DNA of 64,000 bases from DATFES01 sp035457725 (GTDB lineage: Bacteria > Pseudomonadota > Alphaproteobacteria > CACIAM-22H2), in assembly GCA_035457725.1 (NCBI GenBank), contig DATIBC010000069.1, forward strand, positions 21,795 to 85,794, written 5' to 3'. Below are positions 44,009 to 52,574 of the stretch, one piece after another (position 1 is the stretch's first letter; every line of letters starts with the position of its first letter). Below the pieces are notes generated by a model that ran no database searches, had not been told where the DNA came from, and saw only the letters and a list, made by a program, of their open reading frames with translations. Position numbers and translations under genes: made by a program.

Positions 44009-45283
44009 CTACCTCATTTCGACCGGGCCAACAACCGGCGGCGGCAAGGGCGTATCGGCGCGACGCCGCTCCGTGCGGCGCAGCGCCAAAGCACAGGTTA
44101 TGCCGACCGCAGCCGAGGCGACCAAGACGCCGGGCGACCACGACCAGTCACCGGTCGCCACCGCCAACGCCGCCAGCGCCGGCGGGCCCAGCATCTGGCC
44201 TAAATGCGATCCCTGCACCAGAAGCCCGTTGGCGGTCGGGGCGAGGCGGGGCGTCGGCGCGGTGGCCGGCGCCCAGCCGAGCACCGTTGCCGGCAGCATC
44301 CCGCCGACGGCGGAGAACAGCACGGCGAGCGTATAACGCGCCGCGAGCGGGAGCGCGTCCGTGTAGATGCCGATCGTGCAAAGCGCCATGACCAGGCTGG
44401 CGCCCGCCACCAGTCGCCAACGCGGCACACCGCGATGAAGCAGCACGCCGCCGACGAGATTGCCCGGAGCGTTCGCCGCGATGGCGATGGCCGTCAGCGT
44501 CGCCGCCAGCGGCTGGCTCAGCCCTTCGCGTTCGACCAGGATGGTCGGCAGGAAGCCGAGAACCGCGATGAAGTTGAGCGTGTAGCTGCCAAATGCCAGC
44601 GCCACGAGAAGCGGGCCTCCGGCGCGAAGCGTTTCCAACATGTCGCGCCCGATCGCCGCAAGCCCAGGCGTCGCGGACGTCGCGCCTTCGCGCAACCCGC
44701 GCGTCGCCGTGGCGAGCATCGCGGCAAAGAGCGCGACGACGAGCGCGTTGGCGAGCCACAAGCCGCGCCACCCGAATGGCGCCAGGAACAACGGCGACAG
44801 CAGCATCATGAATGCCGTTCCGGCCGGCATGTAGGTTCCCCATATCCCGAAGGCGAGCTTGTAGTCATGCGCCCGAGCGAGACGGATGATGAGCGCCGGA
44901 ACGCCGATCACCGTGGCGAGGAAGCCGAGGCCTTCGACGAAGCGCGTGGCGAGCAGTACGGCGGCGCCTTGGGACAATGCGCCGGTGAAGCTCGCCGCGG
45001 CGGTCAGCAGCAACCCGCCTATCACCATGCGGCGATCGCCGATCCGGCTGGTCGCCGCGCCGAGCAGCGTTCCGAGCACGACGCCGATGACGTTGAACAT
45101 CGAGATGACCCAACTCGCGGTGACCAATCCGAATCCGAGATCGGCGCGCAGGTGGCCAAGCGCGGCCGGCGCCTTGCCGATCTGGAACGCGGAGACCATG
45201 CCGGCACCGACCAGCAGCGCCACCGTCGACCATCGCGTTGCGGCCGCCCGGTCGCGGTCGAGTTCGCTCATGGGAGTTGTCAT
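44009..45283 (-). CDS. Major facilitator superfamily transporter
   Basis: Inner-membrane carrier of 424 residues with twelve predicted helices. Near the second-third helix loop it has the weakened MFS motif GAATSRIGDRRMVIGG. The class resembles CynX/NimT and other MFS uptake carriers; substrate unknown. It is 12 bases upstream of the DUF1028 gene on the same strand and probably starts the transporter operon. The start is one of two close ATGs (45283 or 45271). Confidence 0.87.
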   Translation of the reverse strand: MTTPMSELDRDRAAATRWSTVALLVGAGMVSAFQIGKAPAALGHLRADLGFGLVTASWVISMFNVIGVVLGTLLGAATSRIGDRRMVIGGLLLTAAASFTGALSQGAAVLLATRFVEGLGFLATVIGVPALIIRLARAHDYKLAFGIWGTYMPAGTAFMMLLSPLFLAPFGWRGLWLANALVVALFAAMLATATRGLREGATSATPGLAAIGRDMLETLRAGGPLLVALAFGSYTLNFIAVLGFLPTILVEREGLSQPLAATLTAIAIAANAPGNLVGGVLLHRGVPRWRLVAGASLVMALCTIGIYTDALPLAARYTLAVLFSAVGGMLPATVLGWAPATAPTPRLAPTANGLLVQGSHLGQMLGPPALAALAVATGDWSWSPGVLVASAAVGITCALALRRTERRRADTPLPPPVVGPVEMR

Positions 45284-45417
45284 GGGCGGCAAACATTAAC
45301 CCAACGCTTTGCGCTCGCCAGCGTCAAATTCGGCTGGAGCGACGCGCCGCTGTAGACAGCCGGGGCGTCCGGCGGTCAAGGTGTCGGCCCTGTCATCCAC
45401 CGCCTGCGGCCTTGCCG

Positions 45418-47463
45418 ATGAGCCGACCTTCTCCGCTCGAGCGCTTGTTCAATCCATCGAGCATCGCCATCGTCGGCGCCTCGACACAGTCGAGCAAGGC
45501 CGGTTACCAGATGCTCAAGTCGCTCGCCGGGTTCGCCGGCCGGATCTATCCGATCAACCCATCGGCCGAGACCATTCTTGGTTTCGCCGCCTATGCGAAT
45601 CTGCGCACAGTTCCCGCGCCGATCGACCTGGTCATCCTGACCATTCCCGCCGAGGCATGCGCGGGCGTGCTCGCTTCGGCCGGCGAGTTGGGAGCCGGCG
45701 GAGCGATTGTCATAAGCGGCGGGTTTGCCGACATCGGCGAGGCGGGCGTGGCGCGTCAGGACGATTTACTATCGACGGCGCGCCAAGGCGGAGTGCGGCT
45801 CCTTGGGCCCAATACGTCGGGATTCATCGCTCCGGCGCGCGGCCTGCGCGCGACATTCGCGCCCGGCGCCGAAACGCTCGAGGCGGGCGGCCTGGCGATC
45901 GTCGCGCAAAGCGGCGGGATCAATCTGGCGCTTGCCTTCATCGCCAAGCGCGAGGGCTTCGGGGTGCGCCTCGCCGTCGGTCTCGGCAACGCCGCCGATG
46001 TCGGCGCGGCCGACGTTCTCGACTACCTTGCCGACGACGCGGCGACGAAGGCGATCGCGCTCCATCTCGAAGGGGTCAGCGACGGCCGACGCATGTTCGA
46101 GACGCTGCGCAGGGTCACCCGCATCAAGCCCGTCGTGGCGCTTCCGGTCGGCCGAACCGCGATCAACGCATTCGCGCGATCGCACACCGGAAATCTGCTT
46201 GGTGATTTCGCGCTGACGCGCGCGGCGCTGGTGCCAGCGGGCGCGGTCGTCGTCGATACGACCGATGATCTGATCGACGCCGCCGCCACGTTGGCCAGCG
46301 TACGGCTTGAACCGAAGCGGCGGCCCGGCGTCGGCATCGTGACCGGACAAGCAGGGCCCGGGCTGCTGATCGCTGACGCGCTCAACGCGGCGAACGTCGC
46401 CATTCCCGAGCTCAGCGAGCCAACCGTCGCGCGAATTCGCGACCATCTGCCCCCGCTCACCTACATGCGAAACCCGGTCGACACCGGACGTCCCGGCGCG
46501 AGCTTCGCCAGCGTGCTGGAGATCGTGGCGCGCGATGGGGCGATCGATGCGCTCCTGGTCTACGCGCTCCACGAACCCGACGCGCTCGACGCCGGCGAGG
46601 TCCTTTCGCGCACGCGCGGCGCGCTCGACAAGCCGCTGGTGTTCGGCACCGGCGCCGCGCCCGACGACGCGCAAACGACGATGGCGGCGCTATGGCAGGT
46701 GGGCGTTCCGAGCTTCGGCGCGCCCGACCGCGCGGCGCGCGCGATGCGCGCGCTGGTCGCCGATGCCGAGGCGGCGGCGCGCAATCTCGAACGCATTGGC
46801 ACGGCGGCGCCAACCGTCGCCGCGCCGGTTCGGGGCCCGCTCGACGAAGCCGCCGCCAAGGCGCTGATCGCCGCGGCTGGCATCGCCTGCCCGCGCCATG
46901 TCGCTTGCGCCTCGCACGGCGAGGCCCACGACGCATTCGCCACGCTGGGTGGGCCGGCGGTGGTGAAGGTGCTAAATCCGGCGATCGCGCATAAGACGGA
47001 GGCCGGCGGCGTGCATGTCGGCATCGAGGATGTTGGCGCGCTGCGGCGCGCACTTGCGGCGATTGACGCGATTCCCGGAGGCCCGCATCGCTATCTCGTC
47101 GAGGAGATGGCGTCGCCGGGCATCGAGCTGATCTTGGGCGCACGGCGCGATGCGAGCTGGGGGGCAAGCGTACTCGTCGGACTCGGCGGCATCGCCGCGG
47201 AGGCGCTGGGCGATGTAGCGATCCGGCTCGCGCCGCTCGCCCGCGACGATGCCGAGGAAATGCTCCGCGAGTTGCGCGGTCGCGCGCTGATCGACGGATG
47301 GCGCGGCGCGCCGGTGGCCGATCGCGCCAAGCTGATCGACGCCATCGTCGCGATCGGCGGGCTGATCGCCTCCCACCCCGAAATCAGCGAGCTCGACATC
47401 AATCCGCTTCGGGCGAGCCAAGACGGCCGGCTGCTGGCGCTGGACGCGCTGGTGGTGCTGTGA
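45418..47463 (+). CDS. NDP-forming acyl-CoA synthetase (fused alpha-beta)
   Basis: Fusion of 681 residues: CoA-binding domain (1-130, SIAIVGASTQ), succinyl-CoA-ligase-like domain with QSGG at about 160-170, and a C-terminal ATP-grasp domain from about 470. The phosphohistidine site is expected in the ligase-like middle part. The enzyme family interconverts acyl-CoA plus ADP/Pi and acid plus ATP. ATG at 45418 starts the family-like MSRPSPLERLFNPSSIAIVG. It precedes cobM by 10 bases. Confidence 0.88.
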   Translation: MSRPSPLERLFNPSSIAIVGASTQSSKAGYQMLKSLAGFAGRIYPINPSAETILGFAAYANLRTVPAPIDLVILTIPAEACAGVLASAGELGAGGAIVISGGFADIGEAGVARQDDLLSTARQGGVRLLGPNTSGFIAPARGLRATFAPGAETLEAGGLAIVAQSGGINLALAFIAKREGFGVRLAVGLGNAADVGAADVLDYLADDAATKAIALHLEGVSDGRRMFETLRRVTRIKPVVALPVGRTAINAFARSHTGNLLGDFALTRAALVPAGAVVVDTTDDLIDAAATLASVRLEPKRRPGVGIVTGQAGPGLLIADALNAANVAIPELSEPTVARIRDHLPPLTYMRNPVDTGRPGASFASVLEIVARDGAIDALLVYALHEPDALDAGEVLSRTRGALDKPLVFGTGAAPDDAQTTMAALWQVGVPSFGAPDRAARAMRALVADAEAAARNLERIGTAAPTVAAPVRGPLDEAAAKALIAAAGIACPRHVACASHGEAHDAFATLGGPAVVKVLNPAIAHKTEAGGVHVGIEDVGALRRALAAIDAIPGGPHRYLVEEMASPGIELILGARRDASWGASVLVGLGGIAAEALGDVAIRLAPLARDDAEEMLRELRGRALIDGWRGAPVADRAKLIDAIVAIGGLIASHPEISELDINPLRASQDGRLLALDALVVL

Positions 47464-47473
47464 GGGCCGCGCG

Positions 47474-48259
47474 ATGACCGTCCATTTCATCGGCGCCGGC
47501 CCGGGCGCGCCCGATCTCATCACCGTTCGCGGCCGCGAATTGATCGAACAGGCCGACGTCGTGCTGTACGCCGGCTCGCTGGTGCCGCGCGCGCTCATCG
47601 CCGCGGCCAAGCCCGGCGCGCGCGTCGTCGACACGGCGTCGATGACGCTCGACCAAATCGTCGCCGAAATGCGTCGCGCGCACGCTGCAGGCCGGACGAC
47701 GGCGCGCGTGCACTCCGGCGACCCGTCGCTCTATGGCGCGATCGCCGAGCAGATGCGGCGGCTCGATGCGCTCGAGATTCCTTACGACGTCACGCCGGGC
47801 GTGCCGGCGTTCGCCGCCGCCGCCGCAGCCCTCAAGACCGAGTTCACGCTGCCCGGGATTTGCCAAACCGTCATACTGACGCGCACCGCCGTGCGCGCGT
47901 CGAAGATGCCGCCGGGCGAAGACCTTGCGACGTTGGCGCGGAGCCGAGCGACGCTGGCGGTCCATCTTTCGATCAACAATCTCGCCGCGGTGGTCCGCGA
48001 CCTCACGCCGCGCTATGGCGCGGACTGTCCGGTGGTCGTGGCGTGGAGGGTGAGCTGGCCCGATCAATTGATCCTGCGCGGCACGCTTGGCGACATTCGC
48101 GCGCGGGTGAAGCGCGCCAAAGTCAGCCGCACGGCGCTGATCCTGGTTGGCCCGGCGCTCGCTGACGCGCCAGCGTTCGACGACAGCCGGCTTTACGCTG
48201 CCGACCATCACCACATCTTGCGCCCTCGACGCGCCAGGCGGCGAAAGGACCGCCGATAG
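47474..48259 (+). CDS. cobM: Precorrin-4 C(11)-methyltransferase
   Basis: SAM-dependent methyltransferase of 261 residues in aerobic cobalamin synthesis; it makes precorrin-5 by C-11 methylation. Family blocks are VHFIGAGPGAPDLIT at the start, LYAGSLVP, VHSGDPSLYG and TPGVPAFAAAAAAL. Only 10 bases from the acyl-CoA synthetase, so they share a transcript. The remaining cob genes of the window lie 7 kb away, beyond an accessory stretch. Confidence 0.93.
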   Translation: MTVHFIGAGPGAPDLITVRGRELIEQADVVLYAGSLVPRALIAAAKPGARVVDTASMTLDQIVAEMRRAHAAGRTTARVHSGDPSLYGAIAEQMRRLDALEIPYDVTPGVPAFAAAAAALKTEFTLPGICQTVILTRTAVRASKMPPGEDLATLARSRATLAVHLSINNLAAVVRDLTPRYGADCPVVVAWRVSWPDQLILRGTLGDIRARVKRAKVSRTALILVGPALADAPAFDDSRLYAADHHHILRPRRARRRKDRR

Positions 48260-48358
48260 ATACGGCCCCTCGGGGGCCACATGCGCGTCGGGCGAAGGGG
48301 TGGCATCGCTCCGCGCGCCCCTTCGTCCGACGAGCGTCGTGCAAGCTTCGGGTCTCGC

Positions 48359-48637
48359 TCATCCCGCCGCGGTAGTCGGGTCGATCATGCGCCTGATCAT
48401 GGTGATCCGCGATGCGGGAAAACCGCTGATCTCGGCATGCCGGCGAATAGCCGATTCGTCCTTCGCCAGATAGACGCAGAACGTCTTGTCATCGGCGACG
48501 TAGGACTCCACCCACTGGATATCGGGGCTCAGCTTGGCCAAAGCCGCGTTCGAGGTTTTGGCCGCATCCTTGAGCTGGCCGGGAGCGAAGCTGCCGACCT
48601 TCGGAATGTCGCGCTCGATGATGTAGCGATGCAGCAT
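48359..48637 (-). CDS. DUF4242 family small protein
   Basis: Protein of 92 residues with the DUF4242 look: the start YIIERDIPKVG and the central WVESYVADDKTFCVYLAKDESAIRRHAE. Structurally known members of this family include a nickel-binding protein from Streptomyces, but function in general is unclear. No signal peptide or membrane segment. It converges with cobM. Confidence 0.8.
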   Translation of the reverse strand: MLHRYIIERDIPKVGSFAPGQLKDAAKTSNAALAKLSPDIQWVESYVADDKTFCVYLAKDESAIRRHAEISGFPASRITMIRRMIDPTTAAG

Positions 48638-48730
48638 AGGCGGGTTCCTTTCGGTGAAGGTTCATCTAGTCGACCGGTTCTGCCGATACGGTCAGGCGCA
48701 AACTAGGCCGTGTACTCATAAATCGTGTGC

Positions 48731-48770
48731 ATGTCCGCTTCACCCCCATGAGCGGCGGAAAAGCGGACAT
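48731..48770. repeat. 10-bp inverted repeat ATGTCCGCTT / AAGCGGACAT
   Basis: Perfect arms at 48731-48740 and 48761-48770 around a 20-base loop, upstream of the DUF4242 gene. Similar GTCCGCTT words recur at about 50430 and 50467, before the transposase, suggesting a family of dispersed elements in this accessory stretch. Confidence 0.6.
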
Positions 48771-48816
48771 CGCGGAAGGTCCGAAAGGCGCCATCAGCTG
48801 ACATTCGGGCTACCGC

Positions 48817-50319
48817 TCAATCGATAGGTTTGGTCGTCTTCTCAAGCAAGCCGAGCGCGCGGCGCAGCGTATCCGCCGCCGCCTTACGCTCGTCGTCGGT
48901 CATGCGTTCGGCGTCGAGCTCCAGCCGCAGATGCGCCGTATCGCCCCGGTCCGCGTCTTGCTTCGGTCCGAGGACCGCATACGTCGCAACCGGATGCGCG
49001 AGACCTCTAATCTGCACCTGGCCGCGCTCCTCGCAGCGCACCTCATCCTTCACATGCGCGTAGGTCTCGAACGAGATCAGCACTTCGCCTGGCGCTGCTT
49101 CGTGCTCAAGGCGTGACGCGAGGTTCACGGTGCTACCGACCATGGTGTAGTCCATGCGGTCTTCGCTGCCGAAATTGCCTACCGTGCAATAACCGGTGTG
49201 GATGCCGATCCGGCAACGCAATGGCGTCTGGATGCCGCTGCTTCGCCATACTTGAGCCAGTTCGCCGACACGCTGTTGCATGGCGATCGCCATTTGGACG
49301 CAAGCCAACGCGTCCTGCTTGACGCCCAGCGTCGTCGGATCGCCAAAGAACATGACGATGGCATCACCAACATACTTGTCGACCGTTGCGCCGTGTTGAA
49401 GCGCGATCTTCGACATTTCGGTGAGGTAATGATTGAGCAGCTGCGTTAGGTCTTCCGACTCCATCTTGTCGGTGATCTCGGTGAAGCCGACGAGATCGGA
49501 GAAGCAGACGGTGAGCTTCTTGCGCTTGCTGACGATCTTGACATCTTGTTGGCCGGTGAAGATCGAGTCGTAGACTTGCGGCGCCAGGTATTTCGCGAGT
49601 TTCGACGATAAGGCCGCCAACGCCGCGGACTTCTCCGTGAGGTCCTGCTCGCGCTGACGCAGCTCGCTGAGCAGACGTGAGTTCTCGATCGCGATGACCG
49701 CTTGGTTGGCAAATGTCCGCAGCACGGCAAGCTGCTTGTCGGACAGCGGTCCGGCCACAAGCCGCACGACGCTGAGCAGGCCGATCGCTTCATGGCCGCG
49801 GATCATGGGCATGATTGTGATCGCGCGGTTGCCGCTGGTCAGGAAGTTTTGCGCCCCGGCGACAAATTCCGCCGGGGCATCCACCACGTCGGGAATATCC
49901 ACGATCCTGCGATCAAGCAAGGCTCCGCCGTGCATGTAATTCCGCGCGAGGGGGGTACGGGAAATTGTGCGCCGCCACGCTTCGACGCGAGCAGGATCCG
50001 GCGCGGCGACGGCCGCAGCGTTGATCGTGTCCCCATACCTGAGCGCGACGCTGACGAGGGCGCCCGGAAAGAGCTTCAAACCACTCCGCACTATGGCGTC
50101 GAACACCGGCTGGGTATCGGTGGGCGAGTTGCTGATGACGTTCAGAATCTCGGCTGTCGCCGCCTGCTGCTCGAACGCTTCGCTCAACTCACGGCTAAGC
50201 CGCGCGACATTTGTTTCCCGGCCGGCAAGGGACGAACTGCGACGGCGCATGGCCTTTAGCGTCAACGCCTTGTGGCGGCGCGCTTTAACTTTGCTGCCTG
50301 TTCTGTCGCGCCGTCTCAT
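48817..50319 (-). CDS. GAF-domain adenylate/guanylate cyclase (class III)
   Basis: Cytosolic sensor of 500 residues. An N-terminal coiled-coil-like segment is followed by a GAF domain (about 55-210), then a linker helix (LLSELRQREQDL) and a class III cyclase catalytic domain (about 265-440). Metal-binding Asp residues are in FSDLVGF and the KYVGDAIVMFFGD segment, and the NLASRLE region is intact, so the enzyme should be active. Substrate preference (ATP or GTP) is not decided by eye. The N-terminal residues before about 30 are basic and low in similarity to families. Confidence 0.87.
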   Translation of the reverse strand: MRRRDRTGSKVKARRHKALTLKAMRRRSSSLAGRETNVARLSRELSEAFEQQAATAEILNVISNSPTDTQPVFDAIVRSGLKLFPGALVSVALRYGDTINAAAVAAPDPARVEAWRRTISRTPLARNYMHGGALLDRRIVDIPDVVDAPAEFVAGAQNFLTSGNRAITIMPMIRGHEAIGLLSVVRLVAGPLSDKQLAVLRTFANQAVIAIENSRLLSELRQREQDLTEKSAALAALSSKLAKYLAPQVYDSIFTGQQDVKIVSKRKKLTVCFSDLVGFTEITDKMESEDLTQLLNHYLTEMSKIALQHGATVDKYVGDAIVMFFGDPTTLGVKQDALACVQMAIAMQQRVGELAQVWRSSGIQTPLRCRIGIHTGYCTVGNFGSEDRMDYTMVGSTVNLASRLEHEAAPGEVLISFETYAHVKDEVRCEERGQVQIRGLAHPVATYAVLGPKQDADRGDTAHLRLELDAERMTDDERKAAADTLRRALGLLEKTTKPID

Positions 50320-50514
50320 TGCATCCCCTTAGGCTCAGGGCATGGCATCGTAACGGCTCAAACTAGCACATTGGAAGGAGCGGGTATGAGTTCAGGCACA
50401 GTTCGTTGTGCGGTCAGCCGACGTCCGCTTGGAGTCAGGACCGACAATAATCGCTGCGAGCATAATGGGTCCGCTTTCGGGTGCATAGCGACCGAAGCCT
50501 CCTTCAGCAGGCAT

Positions 50515-51400
50515 GTTGAGCCTGACTGCCAAGCCGTGATTCAAGCCTCCGACTGGAGGGGCAGAATCATGCGCTACGAACTCACTGACGATGAGTGGGC
50601 TGCCATCAAGCCGATGCTGCCGAACAAGCCGCGCGGCGTGCCACGCGTGAATGACCGTCGTGTCCTCAATGGCATCTTCTGGGTCTTGCGATCTGGGGCG
50701 CCATGGCGCGACCTACCGGACAACTTCGGCCCGTACACCATTTGTTACAATCGCTTCGTTCGCTGGCGGCGAGCAGGTGTCTGGGCCGAGATCATGAGCG
50801 CACTCGCCAGGGCACATGACGCCGCCGTGCAAATGATCGACACGTCTATTGTCCGCGTGCATCAGCACGGTGCCTGCATCACTCGGAATAGGAGACAGTC
50901 CATGGGACGGTCACGAGGCGGGTTGACCAGCAAGATTCATGCGGTGGTCGATACCAATGGCCTGCCGGTCCGGCTTGCACTGACGGCTGGTGAGGCGCAC
51001 GACAACCGGCTCGCAGGAAGACTCCTATGTCGCTTGAAATCGGGAACGATGCCACTCGCCGACCGTGCCTATGACGCCGATTGGATCAGAGCCCTTGTTC
51101 GCCAGCACGGCGCCTGGGCGAATATCCCACCAAAAAGAACTCGGACAGAGACGCTATGCTTCAGTCCGTATCTTTACCGGGCTCGCAACCTGGTCGAGCG
51201 GTTCTCCAAAAAAATCAAGCACTGTCGGCGTGTGGCAACACGCTACGACAAGCTCGCAACCAACTACCTCACATTGGTCCAGCTTGCATCCATACGCCTA
51301 TGGCTCCGCGTTAATGAGTCCACGTCCTACAGTGGGAGCGTTATCCCACCGTCATTTCGTTGCCGCGGAGCGAGCCGCACTGGCGTCATTTCTGCGAGTG
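50515..51400 (+). mobile_element. IS5-family insertion element (ends not resolved)
   Basis: The element surrounds the transposase gene. Its left end probably lies near 50515 (ttgagcctgactgcc) and its right end somewhere in 51340-51420. I could not pair terminal inverted repeats or find a target duplication by eye, so the boundaries are approximate. Confidence 0.5.
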
Positions 51401-51480
51401 TGACGATCATTTTTTTCTCCCCCCAAGGATGTGCACGGCATCGTTTTGCCTTTGGGAGGGCACTTGGTGATCGTCGCTAA
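50569..51480 (+). CDS. IS5-family DDE transposase
   Basis: Transposase of 303 residues. The N-terminal DUF4096-type domain (MRYELTDDEWAAIKPMLP) is followed by the DDE catalytic core: Asp in MIDTSIVRVHQHGA, Asp in LADRAYDADWIR, Glu in NLVERFSKKIKHCRRVATRYDK. Usual members stop soon after LASIRLWLRVNESTS; here the frame continues about 50 residues into flanking DNA, ending inside the start of the regulator pseudogene. The native stop has probably mutated or the right end is lost. Otherwise it looks intact. Confidence 0.88.
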   Translation: MRYELTDDEWAAIKPMLPNKPRGVPRVNDRRVLNGIFWVLRSGAPWRDLPDNFGPYTICYNRFVRWRRAGVWAEIMSALARAHDAAVQMIDTSIVRVHQHGACITRNRRQSMGRSRGGLTSKIHAVVDTNGLPVRLALTAGEAHDNRLAGRLLCRLKSGTMPLADRAYDADWIRALVRQHGAWANIPPKRTRTETLCFSPYLYRARNLVERFSKKIKHCRRVATRYDKLATNYLTLVQLASIRLWLRVNESTSYSGSVIPPSFRCRGASRTGVISASVTIIFFSPQGCARHRFAFGRALGDRR

Positions 51481-51745
51481 CTCACCGGTCAGGCTTCAGT
51501 TATTCGGCGGCTTCGCGCTGGTGGGCGATGCCGCGCCGCCGGTTCAGGTGTCGTTGCGCCGGGCGCAGGGGCTGCTTGCCTATCTGGCGCTGCAGGATTG
51601 GCGCGGCGAAACGCGAGAGTGACTGCTGGACCTCCTTTCGCCGGACCGTTTCATGCTACAAGCGCAGGCGAGCCTTCGGCAAACCCATTTCGAGCTTCGC
51701 ACGGCGAGCGACGACCGCCTGCAGCTCATCGAATCGTCGCGCCGC
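51467..51745 (+). pseudogene. SARP/BTAD-type regulator remnant
   Basis: The frame from a GTG at 51467 (ggaggg ribosome binding site) reads NSPVRLQLFGGFALVGD and LRRAQGLLAYLALQ, the N-terminal winged helix of SARP/BTAD activators. It meets an in-frame TGA at 51620-51622 where ETRER would be expected, consistent with a CGA to TGA change. The frame then continues recognisably (LLDLLSPDRF, ASLRQTHFELR, DDRLQLIESS) and is cut off at about 51745, where it runs into the truncated end of the opposing binding-protein gene. Confidence 0.75.
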
Positions 51746-52574
51746 GCCGCCAGTTCTCGGGAAGATTCGATCCGTAGGCGAGGAGGCCACCGGCTTCGAC
51801 GTATTCCCGGCTCCACGACATCGACGGCAACCGGTGCCGCGCGGCTAGGTCGGCGATGCGCTGCCGTTCGACATTGGACGCCGGGCTCGGCAGCACGAGC
51901 AAGGCCTCGGCGCGGTCGCGGACCATCGTCGAGAAGGCGTCGTCGAGGTCGTCGGCGCCGCGCCCGCGAACCAGCAGCAACGCCACGCCGAGTGCTTGCG
52001 CCGTGGTCTCCGCCTTTCGCAGCATGCCTTCGGCCGTATGCTCGGTCAGCGAGCCCGGAAACCATAGCGCGGCGATGCGCGAGGCCATCGGAAATGCCTG
52101 GTGGAGCAGTGACAGCGCCTTCGGCGCTAGCTCCGGGGCGAAAATGGTGAACCCGGTGAGATTGCCGCCTGGACGCGCGAGACTGGCCACCAGACCTTCG
52201 CCAACCGGATCGCCGAGGTTAAAGCACACGATGGGAATGGTCGTCGTCGCACGACCCGCGGCATGGGTTGCGGCGTTGCTCATCGTGGCGATGAGGTCGG
52301 GCGTGAGAGCGACGAGATCGGCCGCCAGATCCGGGAACCGCTCGATCTGTCCCTCGGCCGAGCGATGCTCGAAAGCGAGGCTCTGTCCTTCGACATAACC
52401 GAGCTCGCGCAGACCCTCGCGGAAAGCGCCGAGCAGTTGTTGGGCCACAGGCGACTCAAGCGGCGCCAAAAACATGCAGCCGATGCGGAAAACCCGCGCC
52501 GGCTGCTGGGCGCGAGCGACCAACAGCGGTGCAGCCGCCGCGCCGATCCCGGCAAGGAACGCCCGCCGCTTCAT
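51726..52574 (-). CDS. ABC transporter substrate-binding protein, C-terminally truncated
   Basis: TrpX-like/Bmp-type binding protein of 282 residues with a twin-arginine-like leader (MKRRAFLAGIG) and a signal cleavage near VARAQQPA. Compared with the neighbour of about 330 residues, it lacks the last 40-50 residues: after NLPENWRR it ends GATIR, where the neighbour continues AAFVDKILKGATPGELPV. The break coincides with the end of the SARP pseudogene, marking a deletion junction. It probably does not fold fully. Its start overlaps the neighbour stop (ATGA). Confidence 0.82.
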   Translation of the reverse strand: MKRRAFLAGIGAAAAPLLVARAQQPARVFRIGCMFLAPLESPVAQQLLGAFREGLRELGYVEGQSLAFEHRSAEGQIERFPDLAADLVALTPDLIATMSNAATHAAGRATTTIPIVCFNLGDPVGEGLVASLARPGGNLTGFTIFAPELAPKALSLLHQAFPMASRIAALWFPGSLTEHTAEGMLRKAETTAQALGVALLLVRGRGADDLDDAFSTMVRDRAEALLVLPSPASNVERQRIADLAARHRLPSMSWSREYVEAGGLLAYGSNLPENWRRGATIR

